The position numbers were made by a program, and so were the translations under genes. DNA of 64,000 nt, from contig JBMYJR010000008.1 of NCBI GenBank assembly GCA_049594615.1, positions 1-64,000 of the forward strand, written 5' to 3'. How positions within the stretch are numbered: the stretch's first letter is position 1; each line of letters starts with the position of its first letter. Under the pieces are notes generated by a model. The model saw only the letters and a list, made by a program, of their open reading frames with translations, was not told the origin of the DNA and ran no database searches. The DNA is from CAXPZW01 sp049594615. Lineage in GTDB: Bacteria > Bacteroidota > Bacteroidia > Flavobacteriales_D > Sanyastnellaceae. Of the stretch, positions 34,093 through 42,051 are shown piece after piece.

Positions 34093-34423
34093 GACTATCG
34101 GGGTTGGAGGCTCCGTTCTTGCCAGCGGCTTTGACCGCGTTGTAGTGGCTGTAGACCGTATTGATGAAACTCAGGATGATGCCCACTCCAATCACGATGT
34201 AGAGGATGGTGAAGGCTTTCCCCCCGTCAGTCTGGGGTGAAAAGTCGCCATAGCCCACGGTGGTGAGTGTAATGACCGAGAAGTAGGCGCTGTCCAACCA
34301 AGACCACCCCTCCAAGTAATGGTACACTGCGGTTCCCATGGCCAGCACGATCAAGGTGGTCGCCAGCAAGTCCCGGTATTCTGGGTCTTTCCAAAATGAA
34401 ACGAGCGTTCGGGTGAAGAGCAT
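34085..34423 (-). CDS. Two-helix potassium channel pore protein
   Basis: 112 residues. Ion_trans_2 architecture: outer helix (about 18-36), pore loop with selectivity filter TLTTVGYGDFSP (about 53-64), inner helix (about 70-90, ILYIVIGVGIILSFI). No RCK/TrkA-N or cyclic-nucleotide domain follows, so it is a minimal KcsA-like pore that would work as a tetramer. 22 bp downstream of the YiiX-like gene. Confidence 0.9.
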   Translation of the reverse strand: MLFTRTLVSFWKDPEYRDLLATTLIVLAMGTAVYHYLEGWSWLDSAYFSVITLTTVGYGDFSPQTDGGKAFTILYIVIGVGIILSFINTVYSHYNAVKAAGKNGASNPDSRA

Positions 34424-34445
34424 GGACGTAAGATACGCCTCCCGC

Positions 34446-35108
34446 TTATTCCCGAAGCACCGTCTGCAAAACCGGTGCGTTAAATACTGCTCCCGGAGCG
34501 ATCATGGGATGGTCCCAAGGTATGTTCCCAGCATAGCGCTTCATTTGCTTTCTGACCGCGGGGTGCTTCAGGTCGTATTCCTTGAGGGCCTTGAGGGCGC
34601 CCAACTCCACGCCAGCTGCGCGCTGGTATGCCTTCCACACCAACTCAGAGCAATACATCTCTGCGTCCGACCAGTCGAAGGCCATGTCGTACTGCTTGCT
34701 CAAATGGGACTCGGCTTCAGCACGCAGTGCTTGGGATTGTGCTTGGGTGAGGGTGTTGCTGAGGCGGCGCACCGCAATTTTGCCACCGTCGCCGTGCAAA
34801 CGAAATTGGGCGAGTGGCGTCCACTTGACCGGCTGCACCGCCTCCAGCACCCACCACTCCCCGTCCCCATGACGGTCAAACAACAAGCCCACATGGCTGA
34901 ACTCCGAACCGGTGGCCAACTGGATCGCCAGGCTCTGGCCCGAGTTGGAGGACTGGAATACGATGTCTCCGTTTTGGAATTCCGTTTCGTTGGCAACTTG
35001 TTTTGAAACGGTCTCCAGCGGCAGCAGCAGCGCGCTACTCAGGCCCACAACGGCCGCCGCAGCAAAAATCAGCAGGGCGAGTTTGCTCCAGCATTCAGTC
35101 TTGAACAT
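34446..35108 (-). CDS. YiiX/YebB-like permuted NlpC/P60 papain-like hydrolase
   Basis: 220 residues. N-terminal hydrophobic helix (about 9-30), then GDIVFQSSNSGQSLAIQLAT and SEFSHVGLLFD, the His-bearing motif of the YiiX family, with the catalytic Cys in MYCSELVWKAYQ. In the permuted family, His precedes Cys as here. Likely an amide hydrolase in the cell envelope; substrate unknown. Overlaps the SIMPL gene by 14 bp. Confidence 0.85.
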   Translation of the reverse strand: MFKTECWSKLALLIFAAAAVVGLSSALLLPLETVSKQVANETEFQNGDIVFQSSNSGQSLAIQLATGSEFSHVGLLFDRHGDGEWWVLEAVQPVKWTPLAQFRLHGDGGKIAVRRLSNTLTQAQSQALRAEAESHLSKQYDMAFDWSDAEMYCSELVWKAYQRAAGVELGALKALKEYDLKHPAVRKQMKRYAGNIPWDHPMIAPGAVFNAPVLQTVLRE

Positions 35109-35829
35109 CGAAGGTGATTTTTACGGTGATGGATGCGGTTTTCTCGCGCGAGGAAGTGTTGTAGGTTCCGCCCCAACTGTAGTCCTCGTTGGAGTGCTGA
35201 CCGGTGATCTGAAACACGCCCATGCGCGCAGAAGCGATGTTCCCCAGCTTCCCACCCGCGTTTTGCGCGATCATTTCGGCGCGTTGGCGAGCGTCTTCAG
35301 AAGCCTTGGAGATCATCTGTACTTTCAGATCGGCCAACCCAGTAAAGTAGTATCGGGGAGGCTGCGAGTAGAGGTTTACACCTTGGTTCAAGAGCTCGGT
35401 CACCTCGCGCGAGATGCGCTCAACCAAGTCCACATTGTTGGATTTCACTTCGAGTGATTGGCCCAAGCGATACCCTGCGAATTCCTCGCCTCGGTAGTCT
35501 CCGTCGTCGGAATACAAGCGTCGGGTGAGGTTTTGAGTGGACACTGCGTTAAACACCACCTCGTCTTCTTGCAAGCCTTGGCCCATGAGGTATTCGCGTA
35601 CGATGGCCTTGGTGCTCTCGAGCTCTGCGTATGCGGTCTTCAAGTCCATGCGTTCGGCGCTAAAGCTGGCCTCCCATACCGTCAGGTCGGAGCTGAAATC
35701 GGTCTTGCCCAAGCCGGTGACGTGGACTTGACCGGCGTTGTGGCTGCGTTGGATGTAGGCGCGTCCCAAGAGGAATGCGCTAAAGACAATGGCCCCTGCA
35801 ATCAGGGCGGTGGTGACAATTCGTTTCAT
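35095..35829 (-). CDS. SIMPL (DUF541) domain protein
   Basis: 244 residues. One N-terminal membrane helix (about 5-25), then a SIMPL domain: GLGKTDFSSDLTVWEASFSA, TQNLTRRLYSDDGDYRG, LADLKVQMISKASEDARQRA and AEMIAQNAGGKLGNIASARM, ending KTASITVKITFDV. SIMPL proteins are periplasmic or outer-membrane-associated and of loosely defined function. I use ATG 35829 (MKRIVTTALIAG) rather than the longer frame. First gene of the run to 33270. The 179 bp upstream hold nothing I recognise. Confidence 0.87.
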   Translation of the reverse strand: MKRIVTTALIAGAIVFSAFLLGRAYIQRSHNAGQVHVTGLGKTDFSSDLTVWEASFSAERMDLKTAYAELESTKAIVREYLMGQGLQEDEVVFNAVSTQNLTRRLYSDDGDYRGEEFAGYRLGQSLEVKSNNVDLVERISREVTELLNQGVNLYSQPPRYYFTGLADLKVQMISKASEDARQRAEMIAQNAGGKLGNIASARMGVFQITGQHSNEDYSWGGTYNTSSREKTASITVKITFDVQD

Positions 35830-36008
35830 GGCCGTTCGGGTGCAGATTGGATGCCAAGATGGCGCCCCTACACCTGCCCGTTTGCCGGTTTGCAAAATGC
35901 GTTGTACGTTTTCGAACATCCGCTACTTACAGCGCGCTAAAGCAGTGGGTCTTGAGCTGTTTCGGGCAAGTGCGGAAGCGGTTGCGCAGGTTTTCTTTGC
36001 TCAGGCCA

Positions 36009-36593
36009 TTAGACGGGCTGATCAGCGCATGGCTGATCGTGGGTACCTTCAAGTGTAGGGTTGTCCAAGGCGTTCACCAGCTCCTTCCACACCGCGTTGA
36101 ATGCGTCCACTGACAATTCACAGTTGGCCGCCAAGTGCACACATTGACCTCCAAAACGAGCGGTGCGGTGTTGTTGTGAAGTACCCACGGGGGTGCGCAG
36201 GTAGCTGAAGCTTGGCACTTGATCGAAAACAGCCTTGGCCTGATCTACCGTTTCGAAGTCGGCCAGGGTCACAAACAGAGTCTGCAAGCTCTCGCCATCC
36301 ATGGTGAATTTCCAGCTGACAAGGAGGCCTTCTTGTCCGGGTTGATTTACTGTGCTGGCTGCGGGCTTAGACAGGCGGTAAACTTTCATGTAGTCGTCCT
36401 CACCCACTTTGAGATGATCCTCAGCCATGGTCATAAACACACCGGCATTGAGCACTTCGGCTTCGGGCGCTCGAGTTGCTGGCGTTTCTACCACTGAGGT
36501 GGCCGCGTTTTGGTCAGAGGTTGCGGGAGGCGAAGATTCGTCGCAGGCCACTACCAGGGCCAATACGGGAAGAACAAGTAAGCTGCGTTTCAC
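36009..36593 (-). CDS. Lipoprotein of unknown function
   Basis: 194 residues starting with GTG (VKRSLLVLPVLALVVACDES), lipobox VVAC. A Ser/Thr/Ala-rich linker (about 20-45) precedes a globular domain of about 145 residues with SWKFTMDGESLQTLFVTLAD and two cysteines (QCVHLAANC). I do not recognise the family. It lies 31 bp downstream of typA and may be cotranscribed. Confidence 0.72.
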   Translation of the reverse strand: MKRSLLVLPVLALVVACDESSPPATSDQNAATSVVETPATRAPEAEVLNAGVFMTMAEDHLKVGEDDYMKVYRLSKPAASTVNQPGQEGLLVSWKFTMDGESLQTLFVTLADFETVDQAKAVFDQVPSFSYLRTPVGTSQQHRTARFGGQCVHLAANCELSVDAFNAVWKELVNALDNPTLEGTHDQPCADQPV

Positions 36594-36624
36594 ACCAGCG
36601 AAAATGGCAAAAAACGGCAGAAAT

Positions 36625-38427
36625 TCACCCCTCTTTTGAGGCGCGCTTGCGCTCGTGCTCTTGCAACAGGATTTTGCGCAGTCGAATGTGTTGCGGGGTC
36701 ACTTCTACATACTCGTCTTTGCCCACGTATTCCATGGCCTCTTCCAACGAGAACTTCACCGCAGGCGCAATCGCGGTCTTTTGATCGTTGCCGGCCGAGC
36801 GCATGTTGGTGAGTTTCTTGGTTTTGGTCACGTTGAGCACCATGTCGTCCTGGCGGTTGTTCTCACCGATGACTTGGCCCATGTACACCTCCTCGTTGGG
36901 ATCTACGAAGAAGGTACCGCGGTCTTGGAGTTTATCCAATGAGTAGGCGATCGAAGTGCCGGTCTCCATGGAGATGAGCGAGCCGTTGCGGCGCCCACCG
37001 ATGTCTCCTTTGAGCGGCTCGTACCCATCAAAGCGGTGCGAGACGATGGCCTCCCCTTCGGTGGCTGTGAGGATGGGGTTGGTCAGACCGATGAGCCCGC
37101 GTGCAGGTATGCGGAAGGTCAGGTTGCTGCGGTCGCCTTTTTGCTCGATGTTGAGGATGTCTCCCTTGCGTTGGGTCACCAGCTCAATCACCTTGCCACT
37201 GAAGGCCTCTGCCACATTCACATTCAGCTCTTCCATGGGCTCGCACTTGACGCCGTCCACTTCTTTGACCACCACCTGGGGTTGGCCGAGTTGGACTTCA
37301 TACCCTTCGCGGCGCATGGTTTCCACCAATACGGCCAAGTGCAGGATTCCGCGTCCGTATACGATGAGCTTATCGGGGCTCTCGGTGTCTTCGACTTTGA
37401 GGGCGAGGTTCTTCTCGGTCTCGCGCTCCAGACGCTCGCGGATGTGGCGCGAAGTCACGTACTCACCGTCGCGGCCAAAGAAGGGCGAGTTGTTGATGGT
37501 GAACAGCATACTCATCGACGGCTCATCGATGGCAATGGTCGGCAGCGCCTCGGGGTTCTCAGCATCGGCAATGGTGTCGCCAATGTCGAACTTCTCGATG
37601 CCGGTGAGGGCCACGATTTCGCCGCTCTGGATTGCACGGTCGGTCTTGTCTTTGCCCAGACCTTCAAACACAAAAAGCTCTTTCACAGTGAACTTGCTTG
37701 AAGTGCCGTCGCGGTGCATCACCGACACGCGTTGGCCGGCCTTCACGCTTCCGCGATGCACGCGCCCCACGGCGATGCGCCCGGTAAAGCTGCTGAAGTC
37801 CAGCGAAGTGATTTGCAATTGCAATGACCCTTCACGCTGCTCGGGTGCAGGTACGTGCTCCACTATCTGATCGAGCAGGTAAGAAATGTCTTCGGTGGGA
37901 TTCTCGTAATCCGGACCCATCCAGCCTTGCTTGGAAGAACCATACACAAGGGGGTACTCCAGCTGCTCCTCGGTGGCATCGAGGTTGAACATGAGTTCGA
38001 ATACTGCGTCGTTGGTTTCCTCAGGAGTACAGTTGGGCTTGTCGACCTTGTTGACCACCACAATCGGCTTGAGCCCGAGCTCCAGCGCCTTGCTCAATAC
38101 AAAGCGGGTCTGTGGCATGGGGCCTTCAAACGCATCTACGAGCAGGATCACGCCGTCGGCCATGTTCAGCACGCGCTCTACCTCACCGCCAAAATCGCTG
38201 TGCCCAGGGGTGTCGATGATGTTGATCTTCACATCGCCGTAGCGGACAGACACGTTCTTGCTAAGGATGGTGATTCCCCGCTCACGCTCGAGATCGTTGG
38301 AGTCCAAGAGCAGGTCCTGGACCTCTTGGTTCTCGCGAAAGAGCTTGACCTGGGCCAGAATCTTGTCAACCAAGGTGGTCTTGCCGTGGTCGACGTGGGC
38401 AATGATGGCGATGTTGCGAAGTTGCAT
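36625..38427 (-). CDS. typA: Ribosome-associated GTPase TypA/BipA
   Basis: 600 residues, full length. Translational GTPase acting in 50S assembly and stress adaptation. G1 AHVDHGKTTLVDKIL, G2 RERGITILSKN, G3 DTPGHSDFGGEVER, G4 NKVDKP, then the beta-barrel, EF-G-like domains III and V and the TypA-specific C-terminus (TDMRSAGNDQ-like NMRSAGNDQKTAIAP, VEVTPQHIRLRKILL). Ends in a basic tail. Confidence 0.97.
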   Translation of the reverse strand: MQLRNIAIIAHVDHGKTTLVDKILAQVKLFRENQEVQDLLLDSNDLERERGITILSKNVSVRYGDVKINIIDTPGHSDFGGEVERVLNMADGVILLVDAFEGPMPQTRFVLSKALELGLKPIVVVNKVDKPNCTPEETNDAVFELMFNLDATEEQLEYPLVYGSSKQGWMGPDYENPTEDISYLLDQIVEHVPAPEQREGSLQLQITSLDFSSFTGRIAVGRVHRGSVKAGQRVSVMHRDGTSSKFTVKELFVFEGLGKDKTDRAIQSGEIVALTGIEKFDIGDTIADAENPEALPTIAIDEPSMSMLFTINNSPFFGRDGEYVTSRHIRERLERETEKNLALKVEDTESPDKLIVYGRGILHLAVLVETMRREGYEVQLGQPQVVVKEVDGVKCEPMEELNVNVAEAFSGKVIELVTQRKGDILNIEQKGDRSNLTFRIPARGLIGLTNPILTATEGEAIVSHRFDGYEPLKGDIGGRRNGSLISMETGTSIAYSLDKLQDRGTFFVDPNEEVYMGQVIGENNRQDDMVLNVTKTKKLTNMRSAGNDQKTAIAPAVKFSLEEAMEYVGKDEYVEVTPQHIRLRKILLQEHERKRASKEG

Positions 38428-38529
38428 GCGTGCGGTTTAGCGGCCGCAAAGGTCCGGGTTTTTTCCCGATAACCGCTGCTGCTGCGCCACAGAATCAACC
38501 GCTGGCGTTTGACAAGTTGGATTTTCGGG

Positions 38530-38661
38530 CTATTCCATCTCCTCGCGGGCCTTGCGTTGCTTGTAGTAGGCCACAAAGATGAAGCTCAAAGGCATGGTCA
38601 GTATCACCAGCACCCAGAGCACGGCGTTGGGGGTGGATTTTACCCAATCAGAAAAGGCCAT
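38530..38661 (-). CDS. 43-residue single-pass membrane protein
   Basis: MAFSDWVKSTPNAVLWVLVI followed by hydrophobic LTMPLSFIFVAYY and a charged tail KQRKAREEME: one transmembrane helix with a positive-inside C-terminus. Its ATG overlaps the phzF TGA (ATGA), strong evidence for a coupled real gene. Function unknown. Confidence 0.65.
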   Translation of the reverse strand: MAFSDWVKSTPNAVLWVLVILTMPLSFIFVAYYKQRKAREEME

Positions 38662-39446
38662 CACACGGTGATTTGTCCGCGCAAGTACTCCACGCCTTGC
38701 CCTTTGAGCAGCACGCGGTCGCCGCGGTATTCGACTTTAAGGGTGCCCCCTCGCTGGGAGCGTTGACGTGCATCCAGTGCAGGCTTGCCCAACCGTTCCG
38801 CCCAAAACGGGGTCAATACCGTGTGCGCTGAACCCGTCACCGGATCCTCGTCCACCCCCACTGCAGGTGCAAAGAAGCGCGAGACAAAGTCCACATCGTC
38901 CCCAGGTGCGGTGCAGATCACCCCGCGGGCATCGATGCGCTCCAAGGCGCGGATGTCTGGGTTTAAGTCCAAAACGGCTTGTTCATCGGGGTAAAGCACG
39001 ACCAAATCGGTTTTGCCTTTGAATACAGGAACAGCATCGGTACGCAAGGCCTCAAACAACTCCTGCGGCGCTGCAACGGCCGCAGGCATGTCGGCAGGGA
39101 AGTCCAGCACATACCACTCCCCTTCCTTGGCCACTGATACCGGGCCGCTCAACCGCGTATCAAAATGCTGGAGCATGCGCTGAGGATGATAATGGTCCAA
39201 CAGCACTTTGGCCGAAGCCAGCGTAGCGTGACCACACAGCGCCACTTCATCTGTGGGCGTGAACCAACGGATGTCGTACCGCTCGCCGTTGGGCACCACA
39301 AAGGCAGTTTCGGCAAGGTTGTTCTCGGCGGCAATGGCTTGCATGGTGGCCTCCGGCAACCAGGCGTCCAGCACACAGACCGCTGCGGGGTTGCCTGCAA
39401 AGCGCTGATCGGTAAAGGCGTCGACTTGGTATAGCGGCAGTTGCAT
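38661..39446 (-). CDS. PhzF-family isomerase/epimerase
   Basis: 261 residues, complete two-lobed PhzF fold. Starts MQLPLYQVDAFTDQRFAGNPAAV; catalytic Glu in NNLAETAFVVP; FTPTDEVALCGHATLAS; and the C-terminal lobe motif DEDPVTGSAH. Family members isomerise small metabolites with the diaminopimelate-epimerase fold; no phenazine genes are near, so the substrate is unknown. Followed by an overlapping 43-residue membrane protein gene. Confidence 0.93.
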   Translation of the reverse strand: MQLPLYQVDAFTDQRFAGNPAAVCVLDAWLPEATMQAIAAENNLAETAFVVPNGERYDIRWFTPTDEVALCGHATLASAKVLLDHYHPQRMLQHFDTRLSGPVSVAKEGEWYVLDFPADMPAAVAAPQELFEALRTDAVPVFKGKTDLVVLYPDEQAVLDLNPDIRALERIDARGVICTAPGDDVDFVSRFFAPAVGVDEDPVTGSAHTVLTPFWAERLGKPALDARQRSQRGGTLKVEYRGDRVLLKGQGVEYLRGQITV

Positions 39447-39475
39447 TTCGAATGTTCAGATTTGAAGGAGTGCCT

Positions 39476-39523
39476 CGGCACGGGCTCAACGTTGTTCCAG
39501 TGCTCTGCAATTTTACCGTTTTC
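39476..39523 (-). pseudogene. Possible 3' remnant of a SnoaL/NTF2-like gene
   Basis: Minus-strand reading ENGKIAEHWNNVEPVP resembles the C-terminal signature (NGKIxEHWDxxQPVP) of SnoaL-like NTF2-fold proteins. No matching N-terminal part is visible upstream, which is occupied by another gene, so it would be a leftover of a deletion. Short and could be chance. Confidence 0.3.
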
Positions 39524-39607
39524 CTGTTTGGTTCCCACGGGGGTAGTCTTGGGGGCAAAGACTCGCTTCTGCTCTCGAGGACCGCCTGTCGTGTAGAGCG
39601 GCTGACC

Positions 39608-40582
39608 TTATCGGAATCTTTGGCGCGAAGAAGGCCACAACGCAAGCGCGGTGCGCGCGTTCAACGGGAACTCCAGCACCACGTGCAAGAAGCTCACAAA
39701 GAACAACACCCGCAATCCAAATGCGTAGTCCCACAAATAGAGGGCGATGCTGGCCACCCATAGCACTGCAATGATCACGGTATTGCGCTTGGTCAGGGTT
39801 TGCCCCCAGCCGATGAGGGTGGTTTTGCTGAACCAGTTCAAGTAGTGATAGGTGTAAGCAAAGGCCAGAAAGAACTGGACTTTACGTGTGAGTGTGTTGG
39901 ACCCAACGGGCGCTGCCCCCAGCAGCTGCTCCAAGGTCAGGTTGGTCATGCGCAGGTCGGTTTGCCAATACTGGCGTTCGCGTCCATCAAAGAACAGGAA
40001 GACCTCGGGCCAAAGCAGCAACACTCCGGGCACAGCCACCATCAACCCCACCGCAATCCATCCGTTGACCGAGCGGGACTTGAGCTGCCCAAACACCATA
40101 AACAAAAGCGTGAATAGGTATACGTGTACCACTGTAGGGATCAGCACTTTAAGCGCAATGGAGGTGTTTGGGAATAACAAGGTGATTCCCGCACAGACAG
40201 CAGCACCCACCAAGGCCCAAAAGCCTCTGCGCTGGCGTGTGGGAAACAGCACCATGCCCACCGCAACCCAAAGCGCCCACAGCACCCAAAACTCGGGGTA
40301 TCGGAAAACGAGGTAGCTCCCGAGCTCGTCGCCAAACGCCGTACCTCGGAAGAGTGGGTACAGCGAGAGCAGAACTGCCGTACCCCCAAGCACCCACGGC
40401 CACACGCCAGGGTGCTTGACAAAGTAACCGCGTTGGTGCAGCCACTGGACTTCAGTGAAATAATGCAACGGCCCCAACACCGCATAGGCAAACAGGAATG
40501 TACTGAACGGCAAGGCGTACGCCACCAGGGCTGCGGCCACCAACAGTCCAATGTTCAACCGTTCGACTTGTGCAGGGCTCAT
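39608..40582 (-). CDS. Polytopic membrane protein, conserved-looking, unknown function
   Basis: 324 residues with about nine hydrophobic helices. Distinctive segments: FAYAVLGPLHYFTEVQWLHQ near the second helix, with a conserved-looking His-Tyr and Glu, and FAYTYHYLNWFSKTTLIGW near the seventh. Histidines within helices could bind a metal or a lipid head group; this is inference. I do not recognise a characterised family. Start at ATG 40582; the open frame continues upstream without membrane character and is rejected. The 275 bp upstream contain decamer repeats (40814-40840). Confidence 0.72.
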   Translation of the reverse strand: MSPAQVERLNIGLLVAAALVAYALPFSTFLFAYAVLGPLHYFTEVQWLHQRGYFVKHPGVWPWVLGGTAVLLSLYPLFRGTAFGDELGSYLVFRYPEFWVLWALWVAVGMVLFPTRQRRGFWALVGAAVCAGITLLFPNTSIALKVLIPTVVHVYLFTLLFMVFGQLKSRSVNGWIAVGLMVAVPGVLLLWPEVFLFFDGRERQYWQTDLRMTNLTLEQLLGAAPVGSNTLTRKVQFFLAFAYTYHYLNWFSKTTLIGWGQTLTKRNTVIIAVLWVASIALYLWDYAFGLRVLFFVSFLHVVLEFPLNARTALALWPSSRQRFR

Positions 40583-40813
40583 GGGCCTAAGTTGGGGAAA
40601 CTCAGTCGGATTGTACCACACAGAGGGCTTCCTTGACCATGAGTTGGATGAATTGGTCCAGGACGGGGTTGGCCTGCAGCATGGTGCGAGTGGGCTGTTG
40701 GGGTGATTGGTGGAGGGTGTTTGCTGGAACTTGGACCCGTCGTGCGCGCCCCCTAAAAGGGGTAAATGCATTGTCTGACCCCCATGGCTCAAAAATCCCG
40801 AATTCAACTATCA

Positions 40814-40840
40814 ATACCCAAGTATACCCGTTTATACCCG
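40814..40840. repeat. Three tandem ~10-bp repeats containing GGGTAT
   Basis: On the minus strand the units CGGGTATAAA, CGGGTATACT and TGGGTATTGA are spaced 10 bp apart, one helical turn. Located between the M20 gene stop and the membrane protein start. They share GGGTATA(C) with the inverted repeat at 32477-32514. Confidence 0.6.
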
Positions 40841-40857
40841 TTTCTAAACAGCTAGCA

Positions 40858-42027
40858 TCATGCCATCCAATGCGCGCGCAGCACTTCCACAAAAACCCTC
40901 GCTCCGCTGGCAATCAAGGCGTCCGGAAAGTCGTAGTCCGGGTTGTGCAAAGCCGGACAGTTTTCTCCGCTTCCCAGACCAAACATGGCCCCGCTGTAGT
41001 GCTGGGAGAACAGCCCAAAGTCCTCGCCCCACCGGAAGGGCCGCTCCAGATATGTAAAAGAAAGCCCCGCTGCCGACGACGCTTGCGCGATGATCGCTAC
41101 GTTTTCCGCGGCATTGTCGCACGCTTCGAACGACTCGGTTTCGCGCAAGGAAAGTTGCAGCTCGTGTGCGTCGGCCTGTTTATGAGCAAATGCTTCCAAG
41201 GCTGCTAGCTTGTCGCTCAAAATTTCTGGCTTCCAACTGCGGACCGTCAGGTGTACCTCTCCCACTCCAGCGGCAATCCCATAGGCTTGCTGGCCCAGTG
41301 TGGTGTACACCGGCACCGCAATGAAGAAATCATCCGAGTCGGGTGTGTTTACACTCGCCGCTTCGGCCTCTTGGAGCAGCGCAGCCATGGCCAAGGCGGG
41401 GTTGCGCCCTTGTTCGGGCTCGGCGGCGTGCGCGGTGATGCCTTCAAAACGGTAGATCACACTCTTGACCGCTGCGTTGAAGGTGCCGTTGCGGCTGGCG
41501 ACGTGGTGCAACGGGAAGCCCGGCAGGTTGTGCAATGCGTAAGCGTGCGTGATGGGGTAATCCTTGAGGATGCCGCTGTCCAGCACCCCAACAGCCCCGT
41601 GGCCGTTTTCCTCTGCCGGTTGGAACAGTAAGACTACGCATCCTTGTTTGGGCGGGTGCGCGTTGAGGTGCGCAGCCACTGCACACAGGATGGCGGTGTG
41701 ACCGTCGTGCCCACACATGTGCCCGTAACCCGGGCGCTTGGAAGCATGCGCGAACGTATTGACCTCAGGAATGGGCAACGCATCGGTGTCCCCACGCAGC
41801 AAAACGCCGGGTCCGGGCTGGCCGGAATCAAAGGTCACCAATGCCGCAGTACCGTTCATAAACACTCGAATCTCGGTCGAAATACGCGGCTGTAGAAAAG
41901 TCACCAACCGCTGAACGGTGGGCGCTTCTTCGTCGGATGCGAAAGGGTATTGATGCAGTTCGCGGCGGAACGCCTTCAAGGCATCCAGCGAGGCGTCATC
42001 TAGGGTAAAAGCAGGCATCGGTTCCAT
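40858..42027 (-). CDS. M20-family amidohydrolase/peptidase
   Basis: 389 residues. Zinc-dependent hydrolase of the hippurate/indole-acetyl amino acid hydrolase kind. Metal and catalytic residues: HMCGHDGHTA (Cys105, His107, Asp108), FQPAEE (Glu139/Glu140), ALHNLPGFP (His) and a late His in ALHNPDYDFPD. The lid domain (about 180-290) begins GITAHAAEPEQGRNP. A Cys in the first motif is typical of this M20D subgroup. 24 bp after the SulP gene, so probably cotranscribed. Confidence 0.93.
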   Translation of the reverse strand: MEPMPAFTLDDASLDALKAFRRELHQYPFASDEEAPTVQRLVTFLQPRISTEIRVFMNGTAALVTFDSGQPGPGVLLRGDTDALPIPEVNTFAHASKRPGYGHMCGHDGHTAILCAVAAHLNAHPPKQGCVVLLFQPAEENGHGAVGVLDSGILKDYPITHAYALHNLPGFPLHHVASRNGTFNAAVKSVIYRFEGITAHAAEPEQGRNPALAMAALLQEAEAASVNTPDSDDFFIAVPVYTTLGQQAYGIAAGVGEVHLTVRSWKPEILSDKLAALEAFAHKQADAHELQLSLRETESFEACDNAAENVAIIAQASSAAGLSFTYLERPFRWGEDFGLFSQHYSGAMFGLGSGENCPALHNPDYDFPDALIASGARVFVEVLRAHWMA

Positions 42028-42051
42028 GCCTGCAAAATCGGAAAATTGGGG

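Noticed and set aside
40602..40682. 26-codon ORF (MLQANPVLDQFIQLMVKEAL...) before the membrane protein gene
   Set aside because: Short, ends just before that gene start, no coupling or motif; kept only as a curiosity.
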